A DNA stretch of 64,000 bases from Clonostachys chloroleuca (Eukaryota > Ascomycota > Sordariomycetes > Hypocreales > Bionectriaceae), in assembly GCA_037952775.1 (NCBI GenBank), contig JBANAY010000001.1, positions 3,100,001-3,164,000 of the forward strand, read 5' to 3'. Shown here one piece after another: positions 24,044 to 35,711 of the stretch (its first letter is position 1; each line of letters begins with the position of its first letter). Both the position numbers and the translations under genes were made by a program. The notes beneath the pieces are model-generated. The model searched no databases and had not been told where the DNA came from. It saw only the letters and a list, made by a program, of their open reading frames with translations.

Positions 24044-26709
24044 TTATTCTGGGGTTGGAAGTTGATACGATATATTATTTTGAATCTTCACTTGAGAAAC
24101 TATCAAGAGCGGAAAAAAAGCGGGTGTTCACGAGGCGTTTCAATGTCAAGATGTGTTTCCCTCTTGTCTAGTCGTGTCGACGATACCGGAGTTGAGTGCA
24201 GGGCCACTCCACAGCGAATATCTTTTTTTTTTTTCTTCTTTTATTTTGGCGGTTCATAGGCGCGGGATGGGTACATGTTCATTGTCTTCACGGAGTCTCT
24301 GTACATTCTCATGCTGAGGATACGGGAAGGACTTCTTGATGAGACTGAGGATTCATAATGAGTGGTAGAAGCGTTGATCTGATCTTAGATTCTCAAATGT
24401 ATCAGTGTACCCTGTGGTGTGTCCCCGAGATTTGCTAATCTGATTATTTGGTGGCGAGATTGAGCGTGCGGGATGTCGGCAAGGAAAATGACGTATATCC
24501 TGCTTATGCGCATGCAGTCAGCGGCATGCCGTATGGCATATGCACGAGCCTGGTTTCATGGTGGGCGGTGGGCTTGGAGCTCAACGGTGATTACAAGAGA
24601 CTCGGCGATAGCTATAACCCAAGTATGGCCCAATTACAAGTCTATCCTTGGACCAATTCCCATGTTCTCCTCAGACCGGCAAGTCGGCGGGGTAGCATGG
24701 GAATTGGCAATGAAGAATGAAAAGGCGGTGGCAGAAAAAAAGACAAAGAAGAGGCTTGTCGCGGCTGGCAACGGCAATGATTGCGGCCTTCGGTTTTTCC
24801 CTTCCTTTGCTTCACTTTCTTCTTTTTCACTAGCTCGACTGAAACTTCCTGGGAAGTCGGACAACTCGGTCGGGATTCGGCCTCGCACTGAGGTGGCCCT
24901 CCGATTGCGGCGCTCTCTTTTTTTTTTAACCTTGTGTTTTTTTTTTCTTGATCATGCGGGTTGTACCTGACTCAGTCCTCGGCAAGGGCTTAGAATGGGC
25001 CAAGCCAAAAGGCTAACCGCCCAAAAGCGTCATGATGGCACAAGGACAATCACCGCTACTTGCCCGAAAGCGGAACGGGCATCTTCTTGTCCCGGAATTT
25101 CTACATAACAGCGTCATGTGATTGATGCAAGGGGTGCTCTTAGTAATATCATAGCATCAGGACGTTCCAAGTGAGACAGGCAGCCTTCAAAAGAGGCGAT
25201 CAATGTCAGCCGCGCTTTTGGAATAGATGGGCTGCGGTTGGCATCCAGGAGTTTGCAGTTATGTAATTGTTAAGTACGAGGGTGGGCTAGAATGCTAGGG
25301 GAAGGTAGGTCGGTTGGCAATATGGTAATGGATACTACCGAGCACGCACTTGGAGGAACGGTATGGCGGGGCAGTGTCTGTGTGTTGCTTTTGGTGTGAG
25401 CTGGCTGGTATGGGAGTGATGTTAGTTTTCCGATGAGAAGGGCGATGCTGTCTCACTTAGTTAATAAGCTTATACGATGCAGATATGTGGCCACGTCAGG
25501 TCTGTCTGAGGAGACGAATGGATGAATCCGTCGCTGCAGCATTGGGCAGAGGGGAAACGAGGCGGTCGAGAGTCTAGTTTGCGGCGACGACGAGATATCT
25601 CCCACGGTTGGATGTGAGATTGGTGGTGGCACAAGGACAGGCGAGGGACCCTGAATGGAAGGGTGTAGAAAGGGAAAAAAGTCTGGGGTAGGCGCATCGA
25701 GCTAAGGCAATCTTGCGTAGCTCGGGCGCCACCCGGTCACGAGGCCCAGAGCTTAGTTCTGAAGACCGGCAAGATCGATAGCGAAGGAAGCGACTGGGGA
25801 CAGCAACCCGGCACGCTGGCAGGCAGAGGCAAGGGACCGTGAGAGGGGCGACCTCGCGCCGTGCAAGGGGAAAGGACCTGCGCGCATCACGACCCATCTC
25901 GCACGCAGTTTAGTTAGCAACGGCTAGTCCAGGTTACTGACTACGACCACCAATCCATTACGTTTCGCAATCATCTGTGCGTACCGGCGAGGCTCCCGAT
26001 GTCGACGGCTCCACCACAGGATGCCAGCAAAGTCCCGGCCACAGCGACCAGGCACGTTCTCATTACCAAATCATTGTCCAATCGTAGCCTGGCAGCCCCA
26101 ATCCAACGCCATATTGTCGGAGCGGCTCATGTCACATCTTCGCTCACCTGATGCTGGCTCTTTCCAGTCCTCTGTTTTCATTACCCAATCTCGCCCTTCA
26201 GTGAGCTAATCATGGCGTGCTGTAATTACCTTCCCCAGCATGTCACCCCATCTCCCGTGCCATTGGCAAGTTGCTGCGCAGGCCAACCTTATTGCGTCCT
26301 CGGCCAGACCTCCCAAGTGGCGTTTTGCCCAGACTCGACCGCAGCCCACAAGACTCCATCATTTACTCATCCTAGTCCCAGCGTTTCGACTCACGACCAT
26401 TGTCACTCGCTCGCCTTATCCACCTCCGCCGCCCGAACCTCCGTCAAAAGACAACACTTCCCCGATCCTGTTTCCATACATCCCGTCCTTCTTCTGGCTC
26501 CTCCCCCGCATCACCTCGTTGATTCTGTTACATAAAGTCAATCCAGCTTGACTAATAGAAAACCGCCTGCTTCCCTGTCCACCTCCTCCCATCAACTATC
26601 CGGTCCATGCAACTTCAGTAGCTTCCCTGGCCCATCCTCGACGTTGCCAAAGCCCTAGTCCCGTCGAACACCGCACAAAGAGCCACTCCGCACCCGCCGA
26701 CCTACTTAT
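24044..26709. other. 2.7-kb intergenic region upstream of F-box/LRR gene
   Basis: No supported gene. It has homopolymer T tracts near 24.2 and 24.9 kb. From about 25.9 kb to the next ATG the plus strand is strongly pyrimidine-rich, as expected for a long 5' leader. Frames of 60-107 codons on both strands show no family motifs. Confidence 0.5.
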
Positions 26710-28594
26710 ATGGCCTCTCACGGCGATGGCGAGCACATGGTGCTCGACTTCGACCATCCACTAAACTTCAGGAAGCATATCATGGGAAACATCTCGCCCT
26801 CGGAAAAGACTGCGCGCTCGTCCTTCTCCTCCGTTCGCGAGAACGACGATGGTCTGGCCCAGACCTTCACTCGTTCCAAAGTATCATCCTATATCCACGG
26901 CGCTGATGCTGCCGTCTTTGAGGAGTCTCCCTCGCAGGAGATCCCCCAGCCCACCTTCCGGCCGCCCCTCACGCAGCCACACAGCCGCCTCCATGGATTC
27001 TGGTTCCCAGCCGAGAACTTTAGGGGATGGAGGGAGATCCCTCTCAAGGGCAAGATGGCGAGCCGCAGCTCTGAGGATCTGCGCAAGCTACACATGACGT
27101 GGAGCCCCCCGAGACACCGGCTGTCGACAAGAAGATGCCGACAAGCTACGTGACGGGACAGTCGCCTCTGGAGACGCTTCCCAGCGAGGTTCTTGGTACG
27201 TTTCCCCTGCGCCCCCGCCGTGTCTGATAAGTTGGAGTCGCTGACAATTCCCAGGTGATATCATCGATCTTTTGGTTGTCGAACTCCCTACGAATGGGTT
27301 GACCACCCGCAACGCGGATCTCATGGCCTTGCTGCTGGCGTCGAGGTCTCTGCATGCCGCAACTCTTAATACTCTGTATCGTCATATCACGATCCCCCAC
27401 TCCAGGATTTTCCGCAAATTCCTGTCTACTATTACCGAATACCCAGCCCTGGCGTCGATCGTCCGACGCCTTGACTTTAGCCACTTTAACCCCTCCACCA
27501 TTTTCTCTACCGCAAGCGAGCGAGCGCAGACGCGAAACTTGACTAGCGAGACCCTGGCTCAGTGCTTGGAGCTTACCCCATACCTGCACGAGTTCTTGGC
27601 CCAGGAGTACATTGATGATGACATAGGTCCCGAGGTCCTTCGAAAGTTGTTCCTCGATATGCCTCGTCTGCAGGCGATCGACTTTTGCGCATGCTCTTCA
27701 GTGAGCTTCCGCAATTCTTTCCGATCGGTCCTTGACCTCGAGTTGCCAGAAACTCTAAACTTGACACGTATTTCTTTCCACAAGTGCATTAGCCTCCCCT
27801 CTTCGATTTACGAGAAGCTATTTCCCCACCTGGGCAAGGTCACACATCTCGACCTTGCGGGAACTCGGGTTAATGACAAGGCGCTGCTGTCTATTCCCCA
27901 GACTGCACGGATCACTCATCTCAACTTGGCCAAGTGCCGAGAGGTCACATCTGAGATTGTGATCAAGTTTGTCACTTCCCACCCTGCTACTGTGAACAGC
28001 CTTGCTTTCCTCAGTCTCTCGACGGACGCGAGCAGCCATCTCCTTCTTGGAAAAGAGGATGTGGACGCGCTGTTACCAAACCTCCCGCAGACCCTGCGAT
28101 CATTGAGTTTGAAGGGCAGTAGAATGGATCCATCACACCTACCGATGCTGAAGGTTCTCGCCGAAAGGCTGGAGGAGCTTGCTGTGGGCGGAGGTCTTGA
28201 TTTGAGTGACATCCGTCGTCTCTTCTACAAGGATAGAGAGTGGCAGTCTCACAACCTCCGATATATCGATCTTTCTGACATTGAAGCGAAGGTTGGCAGT
28301 GGAGACGAGCTTCTTTCTCCCAAGACTGCACCTTTGCACGTCATTGAGCTTCAGGAGCGTACCTATGAATGGGCCGCGAAGATGAGGAAGAACTTGGAGA
28401 GAGTTGGTTGGACTGCCAAGGAGTTTGGTGCCCGCTACTGGCTGGTACGACTTAATGCGGATGGTACAACTGTGGACAACGGTGCCCGGTGGTGGAAGCT
28501 GGGTGCCGAAAGCTGGGGTATGCGCAAGGTCCCAGTTGCTGTTGCCGAGGTTGGTGGCATGTATGGATCTTTCATGTTTGGACGACGTCTTTGA
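26710..28594 (+). CDS. F-box-like protein with leucine-rich repeats, one-base frameshift
   Basis: The downstream part starts with SPLETLPSEVLGDIID, LMALLLASRSLHAATLNTLYRH, the pattern of fungal F-box/LRR proteins. It then has LRR-type strands such as VTHLDLAGTRVNDKALLSI and ITHLNLAKCREVTSEIVIKF. A role as an SCF ubiquitin-ligase substrate receptor is therefore likely; the target is unknown. The first about 130 residues are disordered, with a GFWFPAENFRGWREIPLKGK segment. Exons are 26710-27195 and 27255-28594. The two halves are in different frames and join at a C6 run (27105-27110); one extra base gives exactly 608 residues. If instead the protein starts downstream, the N-terminal region would be non-coding. 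Confidence 0.78.
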
Positions 28595-29173
28595 AAATGG
28601 TCTTTACGCATTCAGCAAGCCTTTGATTCAGTTCTCTACTCATGTTCATTCAGGCACGGAGTTATGCATCAGATTTGGGGATTAGGGAAATGTTTTGGCA
28701 TTGTTTGATTTTTTATTTATTTTTTATTTTTGAAATACTTGTTTTCTGATTTCATCGCATACTCAAAAAGGCGAAAAGTTCAAAAAAGCAGATAAAATAA
28801 ATGATAAATGACAGAATTTCGGTTCAAGCGACGTTGTTGCGTGTGATGAGTATTACGGCATGCGCATCGCCGTGTTTAAAATCGGCTGGCGCAGCCGGGC
28901 TAAAAATAGACGGATCCTTAGGTAAGTGCCTAAAATATCGCCAATGCCAGTAAAAATACTCTCTTGCAGCCACCGTCAGGGGACGGACTGGCACTGTGAG
29001 ACAGTAATACCGTGATCACGTGACGCTATCCCCTGCCGGACAATCGCTAATCCGAGTAGAGCTGCGCAACGACGTAACTAGAGATTGATCCAGCCAGCAG
29101 GCAACATCTTACTCCCTGACAAGCAAGCTTCACTCACCCAACAGCATCCCGTCTTGGTGCTGCAACGCGCAAA
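28595..29173. other. Intergenic, F-box/LRR to V-ATPase a subunit
   Basis: About 580 bases. The first 200 are very AT-rich (3' UTR). The right part is the V-ATPase subunit promoter and holds a TCACGTGA palindrome at 29016-29023. Confidence 0.5.
29016..29023. promoter_or_regulatory. E-box-type TCACGTGA palindrome, V-ATPase promoter
   Basis: Perfect 8-bp palindrome with a CACGTG core, about 150 bases upstream of the V-ATPase a-subunit ATG. Such sites bind bHLH factors of the Cbf1 or CLEAR type in other eukaryotes. Function here is inferred from position only. Confidence 0.45.
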
Positions 29174-31975
29174 ATGGCACCGCGACAAGACAGCCCGTTC
29201 CGCTCGGCGGACATGAGCATGGTGCAGCTCTACGTCTCCAATGAAATTGGTCGCGAAGTTGTAACTGCTCTTGGCGAGCTGGGACTCTGCCAGTTCCGCG
29301 ATGTAAGCCCGGCATCTGGACCGCGTCCACCCCTCATCGGCCTGCTAACTCGGAGATCTCGTCTAGCTCAATGAAGATGTCAGCGCTTTCCAGCGCACGT
29401 TTACCCAGGAAATCCGACGCCTCGACAACGTCGAGCGCCAGCTACGTGCGTCGTGTCCCCCCTCGAGCTTCGACCCACATTGATACTAACAATCGTCATC
29501 TACAGGCTACTTCTATACACAGATGGAGAAGGCAGGGATCTCTCTTAGAAAGCTAGACCTCGATGTTGAGCGCCTTTCGACCCCATCCACGTCCGAAATC
29601 GATGAACTCTCCGAGCGCAGCCAGAAGCTCGAACAGCGCATTTCTGCTCTGAACGACAGCTACGAGACACTCAAGAAGCGAGAGGGCGACCTCACAGAGT
29701 GGCGATGGGTTCTCCGTGAGGCTGGCAGTTTTTTCGACCGTGCTCACGGCAACGTGGAGGAAATTCGCGCCTCGACGGACGATGACGATGCACCCCTGCT
29801 CTCCGACGTCGAGCACAACCACTCCGCCCCCGATGCCGAGCGATCCTTCTCCGGGATGAACATTGGCTTTGTTGCCGGTGTTATCAACCGCGATCGCATC
29901 GGCGCCTTTGAGCGTATTCTCTGGCGAACGCTTCGTGGTAACTTGTACATGAACCAGTCCGAGATTCCCGAGCCGCTCATCGACCCTACCAACAACGAGT
30001 CCATCAACAAGAACGTCTTCGTCATCTTTGCTCACGGAAGGGAGATTCTTGCCAAGATTCGCAAGATTTCCGAGTCAATGGGCGCTGATGTTTACAGTGT
30101 CGACGAGAACAGCGATCTCCGCCGTGACCAGATCAACGAAGTCAACAACCGACTTCAGGATGTCCAGAACGTGCTCCGAAACACCCAGGCCACTCTGGAG
30201 GCTGAGCTGAACCAGATCTCTCAATCGCTCTCCGCCTGGATGGTTCTGGTCTCCAAGGAGAAGGCTGTTTACAACACCCTTAACCTGTTCTCTTACGATC
30301 GCGCTCGTCGCACTTTGATCGCCGAGGGTTGGTGTCCAACCAACGATCTTTCCCTCATCCGATCCACCCTTCAAGATGTCACCAACCGAGCTGGCCTCTC
30401 TGTGCCCTCTATCATCAATGAGATCCGCACCAACAAGAAGCCACCCACTTACCTCAAGACCAACAAGTTCACCGAGGGTTTCCAGACAATTGTCAACGCC
30501 TACGGAACTGCCACCTACCAGGAAGTGAACCCAGCGATGCCCGTTATTGTTACATTCCCTTTCCTCTTCGCTGTCATGTTTGGTGATTTCGGCCACGCCG
30601 TCATCATGCTTGCCGCTGCGCTTGCCATGATCTACTGGGAGCGATCTCTGAAGAAGGTCACTTTCGAATTGTTCGCCATGATCTTCTACGGTCGATATAT
30701 CGCACTCGTCATGGCTGTCTTCTCCATTTTTACTGGTCTGATCTACAACGATGTTTTCTCCAAGTCCATGACTGTTTTCCCTTCAGCTTGGGAGTTCAAG
30801 AAGCCCGCTGGCTTCAAGGACCACGACACTGTTACTGCCACCCTCAATGACCACGGATACCGATACCCATTCGGTCTGGACTGGGCATGGCATGGTACTG
30901 ACAATGATCTTCTCTTCAGCAACAGTTACAAGATGAAGATGAGTATCATTCTGGGTTGGGCTCACATGACTTACTCTCTCTGCTTCTCGTACATCAACGC
31001 AAGACACTTCAAGAGGCCTATTGACATTTGGGGCAACTTCGTCCCAGGAATGATCTTCTTCCAGTCAATTTTCGGCTACCTTGTTATTTGTATTATTTAC
31101 AAGTGGTCCGTCGACTGGCAGGCCAAGGGTGCCGAGCCTCCCGGTCTGCTGAACATGCTCATCTACATGTTCTTGCAGCCTGGTTTCATCGACAAGCCCC
31201 TCTATCCCGGCCAGTCTGCTGTGCAGAAGACTTTGCTTCTCCTGGCAGTCATCCAGGTTCCTATTCTCTTGTTCCTTAAGCCTTACTACCTCCGTTGGGA
31301 GCACAACCGTGCCCGTGGGAAGGGTTACCGCGGCATCGGCGAGACCGCTCATGTCAGCGCTCTGGACGGCGACGATGAGACCCGACCTAATGGTAACAGC
31401 CTCGATGAAAACGATGGTGTTGCCATGATTTCCCAGAACATTGATGAAGAGCACGAGGAGTTCGAGTTTAGCGAGGTGATGATTCACCAAGTTATTCACA
31501 CTATCGGTATGTCTTTCTCTAAACGCGCACCATCTGCTATGAACTACTTACTAACTTGTACAGAATTCTGCCTGAACTGCGTTTCTCACACTGCCTCTTA
31601 CCTCCGTCTCTGGGCTCTGTCCCTTGCTCACCAGCAGCTCAGTGTTGTGCTCTGGAACATGACACTTGGCAATGCTCTGGCCACCACTGGTCCATTGGGT
31701 GTAATCATGATCGTCATCTGCTTCTATATGTGGTTCTTCCTCAGTATGTCCTTCTCCCAATCCTTGCGCGTCTTAAACACCGAAGCTAACATGCAACTAC
31801 AGCCATTGCTATCCTGGTGTGTATGGAGGGTACCAGTGCCATGTTGCACTCTCTTCGTCTGGCTTGGGTCGAATCCTTCTCCAAGTTTGCTGAATTCAAC
31901 GGCTGGCCTTTCCAGCCATTTTCTTTCAAGAGTATGTTGGAAGAGTCTGAGGACTTGACCGAATACTTGGGTTAA
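29174..31975 (+). CDS. vph1: Vacuolar H+-ATPase subunit a (Vph1/Stv1 type)
   Basis: Membrane subunit a of the V-ATPase Vo sector, forming the proton half-channels of vacuole/Golgi-type acidification. Five exons (29174-29302, 29367-29445, 29506-31506, 31564-31743, 31803-31975) give 853 residues, the family norm. The N-terminus [22 protein letters not shown] is diagnostic. The C-terminal half has multiple hydrophobic helices ([23 protein letters not shown], [18 protein letters not shown]). [16 protein letters not shown] contains the essential channel Arg of the penultimate region. The protein ends in an acidic [11 protein letters not shown] tail. Filamentous fungi usually have a single copy, so vph1 is used loosely and does not exclude stv1. 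Confidence 0.96.
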
Positions 31976-32176
31976 GGACCCTTTTCATTTATTCAACCTT
32001 GTTATTTTTTTGTAGACTTAGCTAGTCCCTATGTTCCGATACATTGTTATCCAACCTTTTTCATACTTGTCTCTGTCCCTGCAACATTACCGCTTAGACA
32101 CTGCTATTCTATAAAATCTGGATTTTCTTGGCTTAGGTAGGATTACTATGAATATGTGTACATGTTGTTGACCATC

Positions 32177-35112
32177 TTAACCCCAAAGCGGGGCTGTGAC
32201 TTCGACTGCTCGCTCCACGACCGCCCTGACTCTGTCGGCAAACACCTTGTTACTGCTTTCCACCTCGAGGTCCTCCAGCCATACCGTAGCCACCAGCTTA
32301 TCCACCGTGATCTTGACTCCGGGTACGGGGATGCCAATCTTGTGTAGTCGCTCAATCTCCTTCTTCTGCCTATCCTCCGTATCGCTGCCCTCGTCCATCG
32401 CATCCTCGGACGCCTCCTCGGCGGCCGGCGCGGCGTGGAGTTTTGGCGTCTCGACGGGCGCGACGTTGTCAGCGCCGAACTGGGCCTCGAGGAACCAGAA
32501 CATGCGCTCCAGCCGCTCGGCGGGCGAGGCGGTCGTGTGCGGGTTCATGGCGCCAGCGGGGATGGTGTTGTCGTGAGAATGGGGATTCTTGGAGGCGGAG
32601 CGCTTGACGGCGGCGGGGGACGACTCGACGGAGAAGAGGACGGCCATGACGGCGTCCGCGAAGCCGTCGTTGAGGGTGTTCCCTTCCCACTCGAGCTCGA
32701 CCTCGCCGTTGGAGCGGTAGCGGACGGCGACGCAGCCCATGACCAGGTAGGCGGCCACAAGGTGCGAGACCTCCTCGTCGGCCTTTTCGGCTTCTTCGTC
32801 GTTGTTGCCGTTGGGCTGGGCGTTGCGCATCTCGGGGAGCTCCTCGATGGTGCCGAAGGTGCCCTCCAGCGCCCACTTGACGAGGTCGATGCCGGCGGCG
32901 CTGAGGGTCAGGCGCTGCTTGCAGGTGATTGTGGTCGTGTTGAGGCCGGCGTACTCTCGCAGGTCCTCGGGGGCCATGAGGGACAGTTTGAAGTCGTTCT
33001 GGACCAGGACACCAGACACGAGGGGGAACTTGTCGAGGTCCGTGATGGAGGCGTCGCTGGCGGTGTCAGCGGATGGCGGGGGGATGGCGGCCAGCTTGCC
33101 GACGACTTTGGCGGTCTTGTCTGACTTGAAGGGGATGCGTAGCTCTTCGCAGTTGCGGGGGAGTAGACCTTGACCTTGGTTGTCTTGGAGGCGTTGAGAG
33201 AGAGAAGCTTGGACTTGAGACGCATCATGTTGTGCTGCTCGCCATGGACGAGGATCTAGTAAAAGAGATGGTTAACGAAATCGAAAAAGCCTACGTAAAA
33301 GTGACGGGATGAACACATACCACCACAGGAGCAGAGACCTCCTCGATGAACTCGCGGTTCTCGACGCCATCGACGTGAGCCGCAAAGGAGTATTCAGCAA
33401 CGCTGCAGCGTCGTGGAATGAGTACCTTCTCTTGCTCCCCACCAGGTCCGCGTCGAGCACCAGCCAAACTTCGTGACATGACAGCTGGGATTTGGTCTGG
33501 TTCCTGCATGATTTGCCGGGCCATTGTTCCCTCGACACTGTAACCTGTGATAATGACACCATTCTTCTCTCCGGGCGCCCACCGCTCGAACAGCTCTCGA
33601 CTAACACCACTTTGCAACATACCAGGACTGGCGAGCATAACGCAGCCACCCACATCGTCGAAGCGGTCCAGGTTCTTGAGTGAGCGAATGTATTTGAAGT
33701 CCCACGGGCCAGCCTTGCCCTTGCCATCGCCGGACGCCTCGGCCTCGGCCATGCGCTCTCGGAACAGACGCTTGATGTTATCGTTCATCGCTCCGACATA
33801 TGTCTGGTAGACCAGCATACACTTCCTCGCAAGGTTACTGGCATAGTAGACGGGAAACTTCTGGAACTCTGGATGCTTGTCCCAGTATTCGTCAAGAATT
33901 AGCAGCAACTCCTGGGCTCGACCAAGGGCGAACACGGGTAGGAGGGCACGGCCGCCTCTGTTCAGGATGCCTGTGATTGTCTTCATGAGAGCCTGCTCCC
34001 GCTCGACACGAGGCACGTGGGATGCAATGCCATAGGTAGATTCCGTGATGAGGACGTCGATCTTGACACCCTTGGGGACCTCGGCTGACACCAAATGGCG
34101 ATCCTGCTCGCGGGAATAGTCGCCTGTGAAGAAGATGTTGAGCCCTGCAATTTCTATCAGGAACATGGCAGCACCCAATACATGGCCGGCCGGGTAAGGG
34201 GTGATGCGGATGGAGGAAATGGTGTGAGTTGTGTGATAGTCAATGGCTTCGATCTGCGGGAAGGTATTCAGGTGGTCCTGCTCTGTGTATAATGGCTGCG
34301 TTGGGTTCGAGGAGGTGTTTCCCACTCGGACAGAGTCTTGAATGAGCCACTTGTAGATGGCTTTGGTTGGATGGGTCATGAACACACGCCCTCTGAAATT
34401 CGTCTTGGCCAGAACATATGGTAGTGATGCCGCATGGTCGATGTGAAAACTGCTCCTGGTCAGCCCTGGTCATGATCTAAGGGGTGGCCTTGTCTGGGTG
34501 AGGACCGGGCGAGGCGCAATGGGATTCGAGGGATAGGATATGGCATCGTCACAAACAGCCGCGCTGGAGGGACAGGAGTATAGAATAGAGTATTGTATTC
34601 ATCTGAGATACGCGTGACAGGGAGAGACATATTATCAAAAGAGGAGGAAGATTTCATCGCCATATCCAGCCCTCGAAACGCGAACCCAAGCGCATCACAT
34701 GTCCTCCTGAATATGGCCTCTTCTGTAATCTTGGGACGTGGGAATGGGATCGCTAGGCGGCGCTTACTGGCTGATAAGGAGCACATCTACGGTGCTGAGA
34801 TCGAAGTCATCATAAAAAGGAAGCGCAGCAAGACCTTCGTACGCTGGGTGTTGGCCGGCATCAAGCTAGAGAGAGCGCAATGGTCAGCGCAGTTCGTCGG
34901 TAGTTGTAAGAAGACCACTCGAGTTTGCTGAACCCTTTCTGACCTCGGAACCTGCTTACCATCACTGTCTTTCCTTTGTACTGGATGATATGGCACGACC
35001 GTCCAACCTCGTTGCCTCCTCCCAGGCATAGAAACATGAGCTCATCAGACGGATCTACGGGGTCTTCGCTCGCGGTCGCGTTCATGGCCGAAGCCTTGCG
35101 TTTGGACGCCAT
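32177..35112 (-). CDS. ysh1: CPSF73/YSH1 pre-mRNA 3'-end endonuclease, one-base frameshift
   Basis: Metallo-beta-lactamase/beta-CASP endonuclease that cleaves pre-mRNA at the poly(A) site in the cleavage and polyadenylation factor. Exons on the minus strand: 35112-34960, 34865-34768, 34449-33321 and 33255-32177. Visible motifs are [21 protein letters not shown], the [12 protein letters not shown] zinc site, [42 protein letters not shown] and the beta-CASP motif [13 protein letters not shown]. The C-terminal domain is acidic and Ala-rich. The frame breaks at a G5 run on the plus strand (33157-33161), in the [14 protein letters not shown] region. One added base makes exactly 819 residues. The third intron, about 320 nt, is long for this window. 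Confidence 0.95.
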
Positions 35113-35711
35113 TCTTTCTGTTGGCGCCTATCCTACCCTAAGTCTTGCCACATTAGTATCAAAAAAGTGATGTAGGAGTCCAGGTTGCCAATTGGGAGTC
35201 GAGTCCTATTGATCCCAACTGGACAATGGGATTGGTTTTCTCATGACCGGTCTGAGCTGCAAGCAGGCGCAAGATCAAAAGCTGACCTCTATTGTTCCGG
35301 GCTTTTGATAGGCCCCAGTATTGTGCTTGGGCAAACCGGTTATTTCTCGGGTGACGCGACAATGGCTGGTGTAGGCAGCAATGTGTCACGTGATATTAAA
35401 TTCTACGCGACTCTCTCCTCTTGAACATAGCTCTCTCCTCTGCACATCCGTCGTCGGTATACTATCAAGAACGCAACGAGACCCAACATCGAGCAACGCC
35501 TTTCCTTGCCAACCACTCACTTGCGAAGGGTCGCGTCAACCGGCGACGTACATTATACCAAAGTTTCACAATCACCGAGCTCATCGGATGGGCGAAGTCT
35601 CTCCCAACCTAGCAGGCTTGGGAGCCTGCTAAAGTCCACGCGCTCGAGGTCCTCCGACAGCCCTTGCGTACTTCAATCTCTCCTGCACCAAGTGCGCTTT
35701 CGCTGTTAGTC
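35113..35711. other. Bidirectional promoter, YSH1 / TAF4
   Basis: About 600 bases between divergent genes for two general mRNA-synthesis factors. It contains a TCACGTGA palindrome at 35386-35393. No gene is supported inside. Confidence 0.5.
35386..35393. promoter_or_regulatory. E-box-type TCACGTGA palindrome, YSH1/TAF4 promoter
   Basis: The same perfect 8-bp palindrome as upstream of the V-ATPase gene, near the middle of the shared promoter. A bHLH site is plausible; no direct evidence. Confidence 0.45.

Noticed and set aside
32435..33124. 229-codon plus-strand frame, Gly/Val/Asp-rich
   Set aside because: It is the antisense shadow of the GC-rich YSH1 C-terminal exon.
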